Assembly: GCA_035697485.1 (NCBI GenBank)
Contig: DASSCU010000021.1
Span: 1 to 64,000 of the forward strand
DNA length: 64,000 nucleotides
Direction of reading: 5' to 3'
From: Actinomycetota bacterium
Lineage (GTDB): Bacteria > Actinomycetota > UBA4738 > HRBIN12
Shown here piece after piece: positions 1-7,707 of the stretch. Under the pieces are notes generated by a model, which saw nothing but the letters and a program-made list of their open reading frames with translations, ran no database searches and was not told where the DNA came from. The stretch's first letter is position 1. The number at the start of each line of letters is the position of its first letter. A program made the position numbers and the translations under genes.

Positions 1-535
1 GTTCCCCGTGACGGTAGGGCTCGGACGGCACCTGCTCGGCCTGCGGCAGCAACGCCTCGACCTTGCCCAGGTCCAGCAACGTGTAGCGACGCTCCTGCTG
101 CTGCACGATGCCCGTCACGACGTCGCCCTCGCGACCGGCGAACTCCTCGTAGGTCATCTCGCGCTCGGCGTCGCGCAGCTTCTGGAAGATCACCTGCTTG
201 GCGGTCTGCGCGCCGATACGGCCTTTGAAGTCGTCGGTGACCTCCACCTCTGCTTCGCCGAGGACCTTCATCTCCAGGGTGGGCTCGCCACCCTCCTCGG
301 CGGCCGGCACCTCGATCTCCTCCAGCTCCTGCTTCCACATGCGCAGGTCACCGGTCTCGGGATCGAGCTCGGCGCGGAAGCCCACGAAGTCGTCGTCGGC
401 GTCGGGGTTCTCCTGTTTCCACCACGTCTTGTATGCGGAGGCCATCGCCTCGGCCAGACCCGTCAGGATCGTTTCGAAGGCGATGCCCTTCTCGCGCTCC
501 AGCTCTCGGAGCGCCGCGATCATCTCGGCGTTCAT
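1..535 (-). CDS. nusA: Transcription termination/antitermination factor NusA (N-terminal part, cut by window edge)
   Basis: NusA binds RNA polymerase and modulates pausing, termination and antitermination. Only the first 178 codons are inside the window; the rest of the S1 domain and the KH domains lie beyond base 1. The visible part is the polymerase-binding N-terminal domain followed by the beginning of the S1 domain, with the family-typical LDLGKVEALLP at residues 154-164 and a tail ending in PYRHGE. The ATG at 535 overlaps the stop codon of rimP (ATGA), so the two are translationally coupled, as in the usual rimP-nusA-infB unit. Identification is firm; the C-terminal architecture cannot be seen. 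Confidence 0.95.
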   Translation of the reverse strand, partial: MNAEMIAALRELEREKGIAFETILTGLAEAMASAYKTWWKQENPDADDDFVGFRAELDPETGDLRMWKQELEEIEVPAAEEGGEPTLEMKVLGEAEVEVTDDFKGRIGAQTAKQVIFQKLRDAEREMTYEEFAGREGDVVTGIVQQQERRYTLLDLGKVEALLPQAEQVPSEPYRHGE

Positions 536-999
536 GCGTTGCTCCTCTTCAGTTCGGCGCCCCAGTCGATGACCGTGCGCGCCGACGCGATGTCGGCGTG
601 CCGCACGCGGAGTTCCTCGTCGCCCACGACGAGCGTGATGCCGTCGTCGTCGGCGGCGGCCAGCGTGCCGGTATGGGTCCTCGAACCGGCCAGAGGCGCC
701 GTCGTCTTCACTCTCACCTGCTCGCCCACCGTCCGGCTGAAGTGCTCGGGTCGCTTCAGCGGCCGCTCGAGCCCCGGCGAGGAGACCTGCAGGTCGTACG
801 GACCCGTCTCGTACCCCTCGTCGTCGAGATGGCTCGAGACGCGCTCGGAGAGCCTGCCCAACGTGTCGATGTCGACCCCGTGGGGCCCGTCGACGATCAC
901 CCGGAGGACCTTCCGTCCCCCTTCGCGACCCCGGGTCACGTCGTACAGCTCGAAGCCCTCTGCCTCGATCACGGGCCTGAGCAGCGCTTCTACATCCAC
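532..999 (-). CDS. rimP: Ribosome maturation factor RimP
   Basis: RimP assists maturation of the 30S subunit. The 155-residue product has the family N-terminal alpha/beta domain (VEALLRPVIEAEGFELYDV near the start, then VLRVIVDGPHGVDIDTLG) and a C-terminal SH3-like domain. I chose the GTG at 999 because it is preceded by a GGGGAGGG Shine-Dalgarno and the protein then begins where the family begins. An upstream GTG at 1056 also has an AGGAG and would add 19 residues without family similarity. The stop codon overlaps the nusA start by 4 nt. Confidence 0.93.
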   Translation of the reverse strand: MDVEALLRPVIEAEGFELYDVTRGREGGRKVLRVIVDGPHGVDIDTLGRLSERVSSHLDDEGYETGPYDLQVSSPGLERPLKRPEHFSRTVGEQVRVKTTAPLAGSRTHTGTLAAADDDGITLVVGDEELRVRHADIASARTVIDWGAELKRSNA

Positions 1000-1128
1000 C
1001 GCTCGACCCTCCCCTACGAACGAGAAGGTGGGCGCGAGCCCACCTCCGGCAAACACGTCTGAAAGCTCCTGTACGCAGACGAGTATAGCCCACGACCTGC
1101 GGGAACGGCCCGGTGCGGTCGCCGCGGC

Positions 1129-2835
1129 CTACGGGGCGCTCGAGAGCAGGTCGACGGCCGCTTGCACGGCGCCCTCGACCCTTGCGCTGGAACGCTCCCC
1201 CGAGGCTCGCAGCTTCAGGTCGACGGATCCTTCAGCCAGCCCCCGCTTGCCCACGGTGACCTGCACCGGATACCCGATCAGGTCGGCGTCGGCGAACTTC
1301 ACGCCCGCGCGCTCGTCACGGTCGTCGAGCAGCGTCTCGACGCCTCGATCGCACAGGCCTTGGTAGATGCGCTCGGCGGTCTCGCGCACCCGCTCGTCGT
1401 CGGTGCCGGCCATGATCACGACGACCTGGAACGGGGCGAGGTGGGCCGGCCAGACGATGCCCTCATCGTCGTGGTGCTGCTCGACGATCGCCGCAAGGAT
1501 GCGGCTGATGCCGATGCCGTAGCACCCCATCTCGTAGGGCTTCTGGGTGCCGTCCTCGTCCTGGAACGTCGCTTCGAGGGGCGCGGAGTACCTCGTCCCG
1601 AGTTCGTAGATGTGCGCCACCACGATCGATCGCCCGAGCCGGAGCCGCCCACCGTCGATCGGACACGCATCGCCCTCCCGGAACTCGACCAGGTCCTCCC
1701 AACGGTCCACCCGGAAGTCCCGGTCGAGGTTCGCGCCGGTGACGTGGCGATCGACGGTGTTCGAGCCGGTGACCCAGTCGTTCCCGCCCCGAACGAGGTG
1801 GTCGGCGAACACCTCCACGTCGTCGCCGAAGCCCTGCGGTCCCACGTAACCCTTCACGAAGCCCCGCGCGGGGAAGTCGTCGTCGTCGAGCGGACGAACC
1901 TGCGCCGGGAAGACGAGCTTCTCGAGCTTGTTGACGTTCACGTCGCGGTCACCCGGAACCAGCACGGCCACCGTGCGCCCGCCGACGTCGAACAATACGC
2001 ACTTGAGGGTGCGCGATGCCTCGATGCCGAGGAAGGTCGCGAGCGACTCGATCGTCGGCGTCTCGGGGGTATCCACCTCGGTCAGCGGCTCCGACCCGGG
2101 CGGGGCGGGTTCGGGCGCCGTCGGACGCGCCGCCTCGGTGTCGGCGAGATAGTCGCCGTTCTCGCACTCCACGAACAGGTCCTCCCCGACGGCGGCGCGC
2201 GCCATGAACTCGTGGTTCACGCCGCCGCCGATCTGGCCGGGATCGGCCTCCACGATCGCGAGGTCGAGGCCGATCCGGTCGAAGATGCGCTCGTACGCCT
2301 CGTACATCACCCGGTAGCTCTCGCGAAGGCCGGCCTCGTCGCGGTCGAACGAGTAGGCGTCCTTCATCAGGAACTCGCGCACACGCAGCAGCCCGAACCG
2401 TGGCCGGTACTCGTCGCGGTACTTCCACTCGACCTGGTAGAGGTTGACGGGCAGGTCTCGATACGAGGGCAGGTCACCGGCCACGAGGGGGGTCACGACC
2501 TCCTCCTCGGTGGGCCCGAGCACGAGCTGCCGATCGTGGCGATCGGTGAACCTGAAGAGCGTGTCGCCGTAGAGGTCGTAGCGCCCCGTCGCCTGCCACG
2601 GCGCGGCGGGCAACACGATCGGCATGCGGATCTCGCATGCCCCCGAGGCGTCCATCTCCTCGCGCACGATCGCCTCGATCGTGCGCATCGTGCGAAGCGC
2701 GAGGGGCAGCGTCACGTACACGCCCGCCATCACCTGGCGTACGAACCCCGCCCGCAGAAGCAACCGGTGCGAGGCGATCTCGGCATCGGCTGGGTCGTCA
2801 CGCAGGGTCGGGACGAAGAGCTTCGACAGACGCAT
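1129..2835 (-). CDS. proS: Prolyl-tRNA synthetase, bacterial type with editing insertion
   Basis: A class II synthetase that charges tRNA-Pro. At 568 residues it matches the bacterial ProS with an inserted editing (INS) domain of roughly residues 230-400. Motif 2 is visible as LRVREFLMKDAYSFD and motif 3 as MGCYGIGISRILAAI, followed by the anticodon-binding domain at the C-terminus. The start is the ATG of MRLSKLFVPTLRDD; the open frame extends 45 codons further upstream but that stretch is non-conserved and overlaps the downstream hairpin of the neighbouring gene. It lies upstream of rimP with about 130 nt between them, the usual ispG-proS-rimP-nusA order once inserted genes are ignored. Confidence 0.96.
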   Translation of the reverse strand: MRLSKLFVPTLRDDPADAEIASHRLLLRAGFVRQVMAGVYVTLPLALRTMRTIEAIVREEMDASGACEIRMPIVLPAAPWQATGRYDLYGDTLFRFTDRHDRQLVLGPTEEEVVTPLVAGDLPSYRDLPVNLYQVEWKYRDEYRPRFGLLRVREFLMKDAYSFDRDEAGLRESYRVMYEAYERIFDRIGLDLAIVEADPGQIGGGVNHEFMARAAVGEDLFVECENGDYLADTEAARPTAPEPAPPGSEPLTEVDTPETPTIESLATFLGIEASRTLKCVLFDVGGRTVAVLVPGDRDVNVNKLEKLVFPAQVRPLDDDDFPARGFVKGYVGPQGFGDDVEVFADHLVRGGNDWVTGSNTVDRHVTGANLDRDFRVDRWEDLVEFREGDACPIDGGRLRLGRSIVVAHIYELGTRYSAPLEATFQDEDGTQKPYEMGCYGIGISRILAAIVEQHHDDEGIVWPAHLAPFQVVVIMAGTDDERVRETAERIYQGLCDRGVETLLDDRDERAGVKFADADLIGYPVQVTVGKRGLAEGSVDLKLRASGERSSARVEGAVQAAVDLLSSAP

Positions 2836-2863
2836 AGGCCGCACAGGATACCGGTGAACGCGA

Positions 2864-2892
2864 GAGGGCCCCGGGCTTCGCCCGGGGCCCTC
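2864..2892 (-). terminator. Hairpin terminator after the secreted protein gene
   Basis: A perfect 13-bp inverted repeat (GAGGGCCCCGGGC, loop TTC, then its complement) begins 17 nt beyond the stop codon of the minus-strand secreted protein gene and ends before the proS start. It has no T tract, which is common for intrinsic terminators of GC-rich actinobacteria. It separates the secreted protein gene from proS. Confidence 0.75.
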
Positions 2893-2909
2893 GACGCACC
2901 GCTCGACGC

Positions 2910-4691
2910 CTACGCGACGCAGGCGCTCGGGTCGATCTGGAACCGAACGATGCGCGTCGCCCACTTCCACTGACCGGTCTTCTTGTAGTACTGCTGCGTG
3001 TAGTAGAACGTGCAGCCGTCCTCGGCCACGGTCATGTCGGAGTAGTCACCCCACCTGCCGAACTGACCGTCCACGGATCCGAGACCCGTGAACACCTTCC
3101 GCTCGGCGAGGTCGAACGTGTCCGCCGGACCCCCCGCTGTGCGACCTGCGATCGCGATCGACGGATAGATCTTGCCGCTCGAGAGCGAATACCCGGTGGC
3201 GATGTTGCCGTCGGCGTCCATCGCAACGCTGCCCATCCAACGACTCTTCGTGTCGTCGGGCGAGTAGGTGCCCTGATTCACGATCGCCCAGCCGCTGCCG
3301 TCGTCCATCAGCTCGTACCAGCGCAGCCCGGCCCGCTTCGTGGCCGCACGGACGGTGTGCGTCACGACCATGCGCGCGTCGCCCGCCCCGAGGTGCCGAT
3401 ACTGCAGCCGGAACATCAGGCGATCGTTGAGCGCGTCGACCTTGGTCTTGGTGCCCTTCTGCGGCACGCAGAAGGTCTTCCCCACTCCGCAGATCCACGG
3501 GTTGAAGGGCTCCGTCGTCAGCAGCGTCGGTCCGATGAACGTGGCCGTGTCGGTGGCCCAATCGACCGTGAACTCGAAGAGCTCGAGCTGATCATGGGGA
3601 TAGCCCCACTCGTTCGCATCGAACTGCATGAACACGTTCGGCTGGTTCGCACCCGGCGTCAAGGCGCCGTCGGCGTCCGACGGCAGCTGGCCACCGAGGT
3701 TCGGGTCGGTGCCGTAGAGGTTCACGTAGATCTGCCCGGCAGGAAGGCCGGCGATCATCGCGTCGCGCTCATAGGCGATCGCCCCCGCACCCCGCCAGTC
3801 GAAATCACACACGTTCGAGCTGCAGCGGAACTGGTTGAAGGAGGCGAAGTACGCGGAGTTGTTGGCCGCCGGCCACACCCCGAGCTTCGGGTAGTCGTTC
3901 AACACGTTCTGGTTCGGGTAGTCGAACTGGTAGGCGACCCACGCACCCGTCGGATCGCTCGTGTCGGAGACCGCGATGCACTCCGCGAACCTCGGCGTGT
4001 TGAAGTTCAGGGCGAACTGCGAGATCAACCAGACGTCGGCGTACTCGTCGTACACGACGATCGGATCGCCGTCGTCGTGCCTCGCACAGAGCTTCTGCGT
4101 CGCGGGATCGAACAGCGACGACATGAAGGTCGGCCCCTCGATCTTGGCCCCCGTGTCGGCGTCGTAGATCGCGAACGCCACGTTGACCATCTGCAGGTAG
4201 AACCCACCGCCGACGTCACCGTTCGGGTCCGGCGGCACGAGCTTGAATGGGTTCGCCGCGGCGCCGAGCCCGCCGACCTCGAGGTCGGGTGCCGGGATCT
4301 GGATCGCCCCACGCTCGGTCTGCAGCGCACCGTCGGCCTCGTCGAGCGTCGACGACGAATCGAGAGCGGGCCGCTGCTCCCCGGCGTCCGCCTCCGCGCC
4401 CGCCTCGAGCCGCAGCTCCTTCTTCACCCACGGCACCCTCGTCGGCCGATGCTGGGGCAGGGCTGCCAACGACGCCGTGCGGTGCGGCTTCGCCACTTTG
4501 CCGGACACCGGCCTGGCCCGCGCGCCGCCCTCGCCCTCCGCGAGACCGACGGCGCCGTCGGCGTTGGCACCTAGCGCGCGCACCGGCCGTCTGGGCGCCG
4601 TGGTGGTGCCGGTCGCGGCCAAGGCGATGGCCCCGGCGACCAGGCCCAGCGCCGTCGCCGTCGCGACGGCGCGTATCCACATCCTCTTCAC
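2910..4691 (-). CDS. Secreted protein of an uncharacterised, beta-propeller-like family
   Basis: The predicted protein of 593 residues starts at a GTG (4691) with GGAGGGG 4-5 nt upstream. It opens with a basic stretch and a hydrophobic signal segment (roughly residues 7-27) ending near ALAATG, so it should be exported. After a low-complexity linker it carries motifs such as PPDPNGDVGGGFYLQMVN, GDPIVVYDEYADVWLISQF, NDYPKLGVW and GRWGDYSDM, which recur in large secreted proteins of unknown function in many bacteria. The repeated short strands suggest a beta-propeller, but that is inference. No catalytic residues are recognisable to me. Codon usage matches the neighbours. Confidence 0.85.
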   Translation of the reverse strand: MKRMWIRAVATATALGLVAGAIALAATGTTTAPRRPVRALGANADGAVGLAEGEGGARARPVSGKVAKPHRTASLAALPQHRPTRVPWVKKELRLEAGAEADAGEQRPALDSSSTLDEADGALQTERGAIQIPAPDLEVGGLGAAANPFKLVPPDPNGDVGGGFYLQMVNVAFAIYDADTGAKIEGPTFMSSLFDPATQKLCARHDDGDPIVVYDEYADVWLISQFALNFNTPRFAECIAVSDTSDPTGAWVAYQFDYPNQNVLNDYPKLGVWPAANNSAYFASFNQFRCSSNVCDFDWRGAGAIAYERDAMIAGLPAGQIYVNLYGTDPNLGGQLPSDADGALTPGANQPNVFMQFDANEWGYPHDQLELFEFTVDWATDTATFIGPTLLTTEPFNPWICGVGKTFCVPQKGTKTKVDALNDRLMFRLQYRHLGAGDARMVVTHTVRAATKRAGLRWYELMDDGSGWAIVNQGTYSPDDTKSRWMGSVAMDADGNIATGYSLSSGKIYPSIAIAGRTAGGPADTFDLAERKVFTGLGSVDGQFGRWGDYSDMTVAEDGCTFYYTQQYYKKTGQWKWATRIVRFQIDPSACVA

Positions 4692-4819
4692 TGAACCCCT
4701 CCAGCCTTCGCGGCCATCCAGGCGATGGCACCGCGGCGCGCACAGGATAGCCCCTCCGGTAACGCATGCTCGTCGGCCGGCCGGGTGATCCTCACGCGAC
4801 TCGTGCAGCCGGTGCGTCG

Positions 4820-4849
4820 TTGACGTCGTCGTGGCCCAGCGGTCACAAT
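4820..4849 (+). promoter_or_regulatory. Promoter of the trp leader transcript
   Basis: A -35 box TTGACG (4820-4825) and a -10 box CACAAT (4844-4849) are separated by 18 nt. Transcription would start about 7 nt after the -10 box, which falls on the A of the trpL ATG at 4856. The transcript is therefore predicted to be leaderless. Confidence 0.65.
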
Positions 4850-4855
4850 CGGAGG

Positions 4856-4921
4856 ATGTCGACGCGGGCGTTCCGCTGGTCCTGGCGCTGGGGCGACACC
4901 CCGGCGCTCGCGTTCGCCTGA
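4856..4921 (+). CDS. trpL: trp leader peptide (21 aa, three Trp codons)
   Basis: A short reading frame just upstream of trpE encodes MSTRAFRWSWRWGDTPALAF plus a final Ala, then TGA. The Trp codons are at 4877, 4883 and 4889, separated by single codons. Three Trp in 21 residues immediately before trpE is the hallmark of a tryptophan attenuator leader. A GGAGG directly abuts the ATG with no spacing, so it cannot work as a normal ribosome-binding site. Together with the promoter position this points to leaderless translation. When charged tRNA-Trp is scarce a ribosome would stall on these codons, melting the hairpin whose 5' arm contains the third Trp codon. Confidence 0.8.
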   Translation: MSTRAFRWSWRWGDTPALAFA

Positions 4922-4958
4922 CGATCACCGCTCCGCCTCGACGACCGCGAACCCCGGG
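4885..4958 (+). promoter_or_regulatory. trp attenuator: 1:2 hairpin and alternative 2:3 antiterminator
   Basis: The 1:2 hairpin pairs 4885-4893 with 4899-4907 (9 bp including one GU, loop CGACA), and its 5' arm contains the third Trp codon. If a stalled ribosome opens it, strand 2 can pair with strand 3 in two nested blocks: CCCGG 4900-4904 with CCGGG 4954-4958, and GTTCGC 4912-4917 with GCGAAC 4947-4952. That pairing consumes the 5' arm of the downstream terminator. The pairings are read by eye; their relative stabilities were not computed. Confidence 0.65.
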
Positions 4959-4971
4959 CGACCCCCGGGGT
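4951..4971 (+). terminator. trp attenuator terminator hairpin (3:4)
   Basis: ACCCCGGG (4951-4958) and CCCGGGGT (4964-4971) form a perfect 8-bp stem with a 5-nt loop, followed by the T-rich run TCGTTCGTTCTCTT, unusual for this GC-rich sequence. It lies between the trpL stop and the trpE ribosome-binding site, and so would terminate the leader transcript when tryptophan is plentiful. Confidence 0.7.
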
Positions 4972-5000
4972 CGTTCGTTCTCTTGAGGAGACGCCGCACC

Positions 5001-6497
5001 GTGGACATGCAGATCAGACCCGACCGCGAGACGTTCGATACCCTCGCGGCCGAGTGGCCGCTCGTCCCGGTCTGGGCTGAGCTGCTCTCCGACGTCTCCA
5101 CGCCCGTGGGACTGTTCCCCGCGCTCGCCGGCGACGGTCCGGGGCTGCTCCTGGAATCGGTGGAGCGCTCCGAGCGATGGGGCCGGTACTCGTTCGTGGC
5201 CGGCGACCCGGCCGCCACGATCGTGGCCGATCGCGACGGCCTGCGGATCGTCGACGTCGTCCGGGAGCTTCCGTTCATACCGGGGATCGGGGCCCCCCGA
5301 GAGGCCTTGATCGAGGTCGCTCGCTCGCTGCGAGCTCCGCGACAGCCCGACCTGCCGGCACTGACCGGCGGGTTGATGGGGTACGTGGCGTTCGAGGCGG
5401 CGACGCTGCTCGACGGCCACCCGGTTCCCGACCCCTCGTCTGCACCGGTGCCGCCGATCGCCCTGCTCGTGGTCGACCGGGCGGTCGTGTTCGACCACTG
5501 GAAGCAGCGCCTCCTGCTCGTCTCCCACGTGCCGGGGGGCCGCTACGACGACGGCGTCGACGCCGTGGAGGACCTGGCCGACCGAATCGAGCACGCGACG
5601 CCTCCCCCACTCGCCGCGATGCCGGCGGGAGCGTCCGACATCGTGGGCGAGCCCAACATGCCCGACGAGCGCTACCTCGAGATCGTCGATTCGTTCAAGG
5701 CGCACATCCGGGCCGGAGACATCTTCCAGGGGGTGCCGTCGCGACGGGTCACGTTCCCCGCGCCGGACGGTGGCTACGCGATCTACCGGCGCCTGCGGGT
5801 CGCGAACCCCGCGCCGTACATGTTCTTCGTGCGGATGATGGGCATCGAGCTCGCCGGCTCGTCACCGGAGCCGCTGGTCCGCGTCGAGCACGGCCGGGTG
5901 TCGACCCGCCCGATCGCGGGCACCCGCCCCCGAGGAGAGACCGAGGTCCGCGACCGTCTGCTCGAGCACGAGCTGCTCGCCGATCCGAAGGAGCAGGCTG
6001 AGCACGCGATGCTCGTCGACCTCGCCCGCAATGACCTCGGGCGCGTGTGCACCGCGGGAAGCGTCGCGCCGTCCCAGCTGATGGAGGTCGAGCGGTTCAC
6101 GAAGGTCATGCACATCGTCTCGACGGTGGAGGGCGACCTGCGCGACGACATGCACCCCTTCGATGCCCTCTCGGTGACGTTCCCGGCCGGCACCCTGAGC
6201 GGAGCCCCCAAGCGTCGAGCGATGGAGCTGATCGCGTCCCACGAGCCCGACGCCCGCGGGCCGTACGGTGGGGCGGTGGGCTACTGCACGTTCCAGGGCG
6301 ATCTGGACTTCTGCATCACGATCCGCACCGCGGTCGTCAAGGATGGGAGTGCCCACCTGCAGTCGGGCGCGGGCGTCGTAGCCGACTCCGACCCCCAGTC
6401 AGAGCTCGACGAGACGAAGGCCAAGGCCTCGGCCCTGCTGCCGGCGGTCGCGCCCGGCCGGGTCGACCACCCGGCTGCCGAGGAGGCGGTCCGATGA
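5001..6497 (+). CDS. trpE: Anthranilate synthase component I
   Basis: TrpE converts chorismate and ammonia (from TrpG) to anthranilate, the first step of tryptophan synthesis. The 498-residue protein has the feedback-inhibition motif LLLES at residues 49-53, then the catalytic chorismate-binding domain with EVERFTKVMHIVST, TLSGAPKRRAMELI and GPYGGAVGY. GTG at 5001 is preferred because GAGGAG lies about 10 nt upstream; an ATG at 5007 is also possible. It follows the trpL attenuator and overlaps trpG by 4 nt (ATGA). The LLES motif together with the Trp-rich leader argues for anthranilate rather than aminodeoxychorismate synthesis. No other trp genes are in the window. Confidence 0.95.
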   Translation: MDMQIRPDRETFDTLAAEWPLVPVWAELLSDVSTPVGLFPALAGDGPGLLLESVERSERWGRYSFVAGDPAATIVADRDGLRIVDVVRELPFIPGIGAPREALIEVARSLRAPRQPDLPALTGGLMGYVAFEAATLLDGHPVPDPSSAPVPPIALLVVDRAVVFDHWKQRLLLVSHVPGGRYDDGVDAVEDLADRIEHATPPPLAAMPAGASDIVGEPNMPDERYLEIVDSFKAHIRAGDIFQGVPSRRVTFPAPDGGYAIYRRLRVANPAPYMFFVRMMGIELAGSSPEPLVRVEHGRVSTRPIAGTRPRGETEVRDRLLEHELLADPKEQAEHAMLVDLARNDLGRVCTAGSVAPSQLMEVERFTKVMHIVSTVEGDLRDDMHPFDALSVTFPAGTLSGAPKRRAMELIASHEPDARGPYGGAVGYCTFQGDLDFCITIRTAVVKDGSAHLQSGAGVVADSDPQSELDETKAKASALLPAVAPGRVDHPAAEEAVR

Positions 6498-7060
6498 TCC
6501 TGGTCGTCGATCACTACGACTCGTTCACCTACAACCTCGTGCAGCTGGTCGAGTCGCTCGGACGCGAGACCGAGGTCGTGAAGAGCGACGCCGAGCCGGC
6601 CGAGGCGCTCGTCGCGCGCGTGCCCGCAGCGGTGATCCTCTCGCCGGGCCCGGGTCGCCCCGAATCCGCGGGGTGCTTCACCGAACTGCTCGAAGCCCTC
6701 CCCGCCGGCACGCCCGTGCTCGGGGTGTGCCTCGGGCACCAGGCCATCGGCATCGAGTACGGCGGTGCGGTCGACCGCACCGAACCCGTCCACGGCAAGG
6801 CCTCGTCGGTGCGTCACGACGGCAGCGGCATCTTCGAAGGGGTCCATGATCCGTTCGAGGCCGGCCGGTACCACTCGCTGATCGTGGAGCGAAACCGGCT
6901 GCCCGACGAGCTCGTGCTCACCGCCTGGACCGAGGACGGACTCGTGATGGGTACCCGGCATCGCGAGCTGCCCAGGTTCGGGGTGCAGTTCCACCCGGAG
7001 AGCATCCTCACCCCTGAGGGCCCGAAGATCGTGCGGAACTTCCTCGCGCTCGTCGGCTGA
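6494..7060 (+). CDS. trpG: Anthranilate synthase component II (glutamine amidotransferase)
   Basis: A class I glutamine amidotransferase of 188 residues that supplies ammonia to TrpE. The catalytic triad is visible: Cys79 in GVCLGHQAIG, and His167 and Glu169 in QFHPES. The ATG overlaps the trpE stop (ATGA), implying coupled translation and a stoichiometric complex. TrpG proteins of this type often also serve folate synthesis as PabA. That is possible here because no separate pabA is in view, but it cannot be decided from the sequence. Confidence 0.94.
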   Translation: MILVVDHYDSFTYNLVQLVESLGRETEVVKSDAEPAEALVARVPAAVILSPGPGRPESAGCFTELLEALPAGTPVLGVCLGHQAIGIEYGGAVDRTEPVHGKASSVRHDGSGIFEGVHDPFEAGRYHSLIVERNRLPDELVLTAWTEDGLVMGTRHRELPRFGVQFHPESILTPEGPKIVRNFLALVG

Positions 7061-7118
7061 GACCGCGATCGTCGGCGGCGCGGTGCTACCGTGCGCGCAC
7101 ACCGCACGGGAGGACGCG

Positions 7119-7697
7119 ATGCAGGACGTGGCAGCCCGCTACCTCCGGGCGCTCGACGAGGTGGACCGGCACGTGGCGACGATCACGTCGCAACGGTGGA
7201 CGGACCCGACCCCGTGCACGGAGTGGGACCTGCGCGCGCTCGTCGACCATCTCGTCTACGAGACCCTGTGGGTGCCCGACCTCGTCGCTGGCGCGACCCT
7301 CGCGCAGGTCGGCAGCCGGTACGAGGGAGACCGACTGGGCGACGATCCGATCGGTGCATGGCGTGCCGCGAAACGGGCGGCGGTCGAGGCCGTCCGAACG
7401 TCGGGCCTCGACGTGCCGGTGCACACGTCGGGCGGAGAGCTCACCCCGGACGAGTACCTCACGCAGATGCTGTTCGACGCGTCGATCCACGGGTGGGACG
7501 TCGCTCAGGCGATCGGCGTCGCGCACGTGATCCCCGACGAGGTCGCACGCGAACTGTACGTCTGGTTCGCGCCACAGGCTGCGGGGTGGGTCGAAGCAGG
7601 CATCCTCGCCCCGCCGGTCGAGGTATCCGAGGACGCCGACGCGTCGACCCGGCTGGTCGCGTTGTCGGGTCGCAGTCCGGCCGCACCGTTCGGCTGA
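7119..7697 (+). CDS. DinB-fold, maleylpyruvate isomerase-like protein (TIGR03086-type)
   Basis: The 192-residue protein has the actinobacterial pattern of the mycothiol-dependent maleylpyruvate isomerase superfamily: TPCTEWDLRALVDHLVYE near the N-terminus, then FDASIHGWDVAQAIG and a C-terminal segment ending in GRSPAAPFG. The His residues in DHLV and IHGWD are the usual metal ligands of the DinB-like helical bundle. The ATG at 7119 is preceded by GGGAGGA at good spacing. It ends 10 nt from the convergent secreted protein gene. The substrate is unknown; most members of this family are uncharacterised thiol- or metal-dependent enzymes. Confidence 0.85.
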   Translation: MQDVAARYLRALDEVDRHVATITSQRWTDPTPCTEWDLRALVDHLVYETLWVPDLVAGATLAQVGSRYEGDRLGDDPIGAWRAAKRAAVEAVRTSGLDVPVHTSGGELTPDEYLTQMLFDASIHGWDVAQAIGVAHVIPDEVARELYVWFAPQAAGWVEAGILAPPVEVSEDADASTRLVALSGRSPAAPFG

Positions 7698-7707
7698 CCG
7701 AACGAGG

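Noticed and set aside
1162-2973. A 603-residue open frame on the plus strand
   Set aside because: Antisense shadow of proS; no conserved motif and no plausible start signal.
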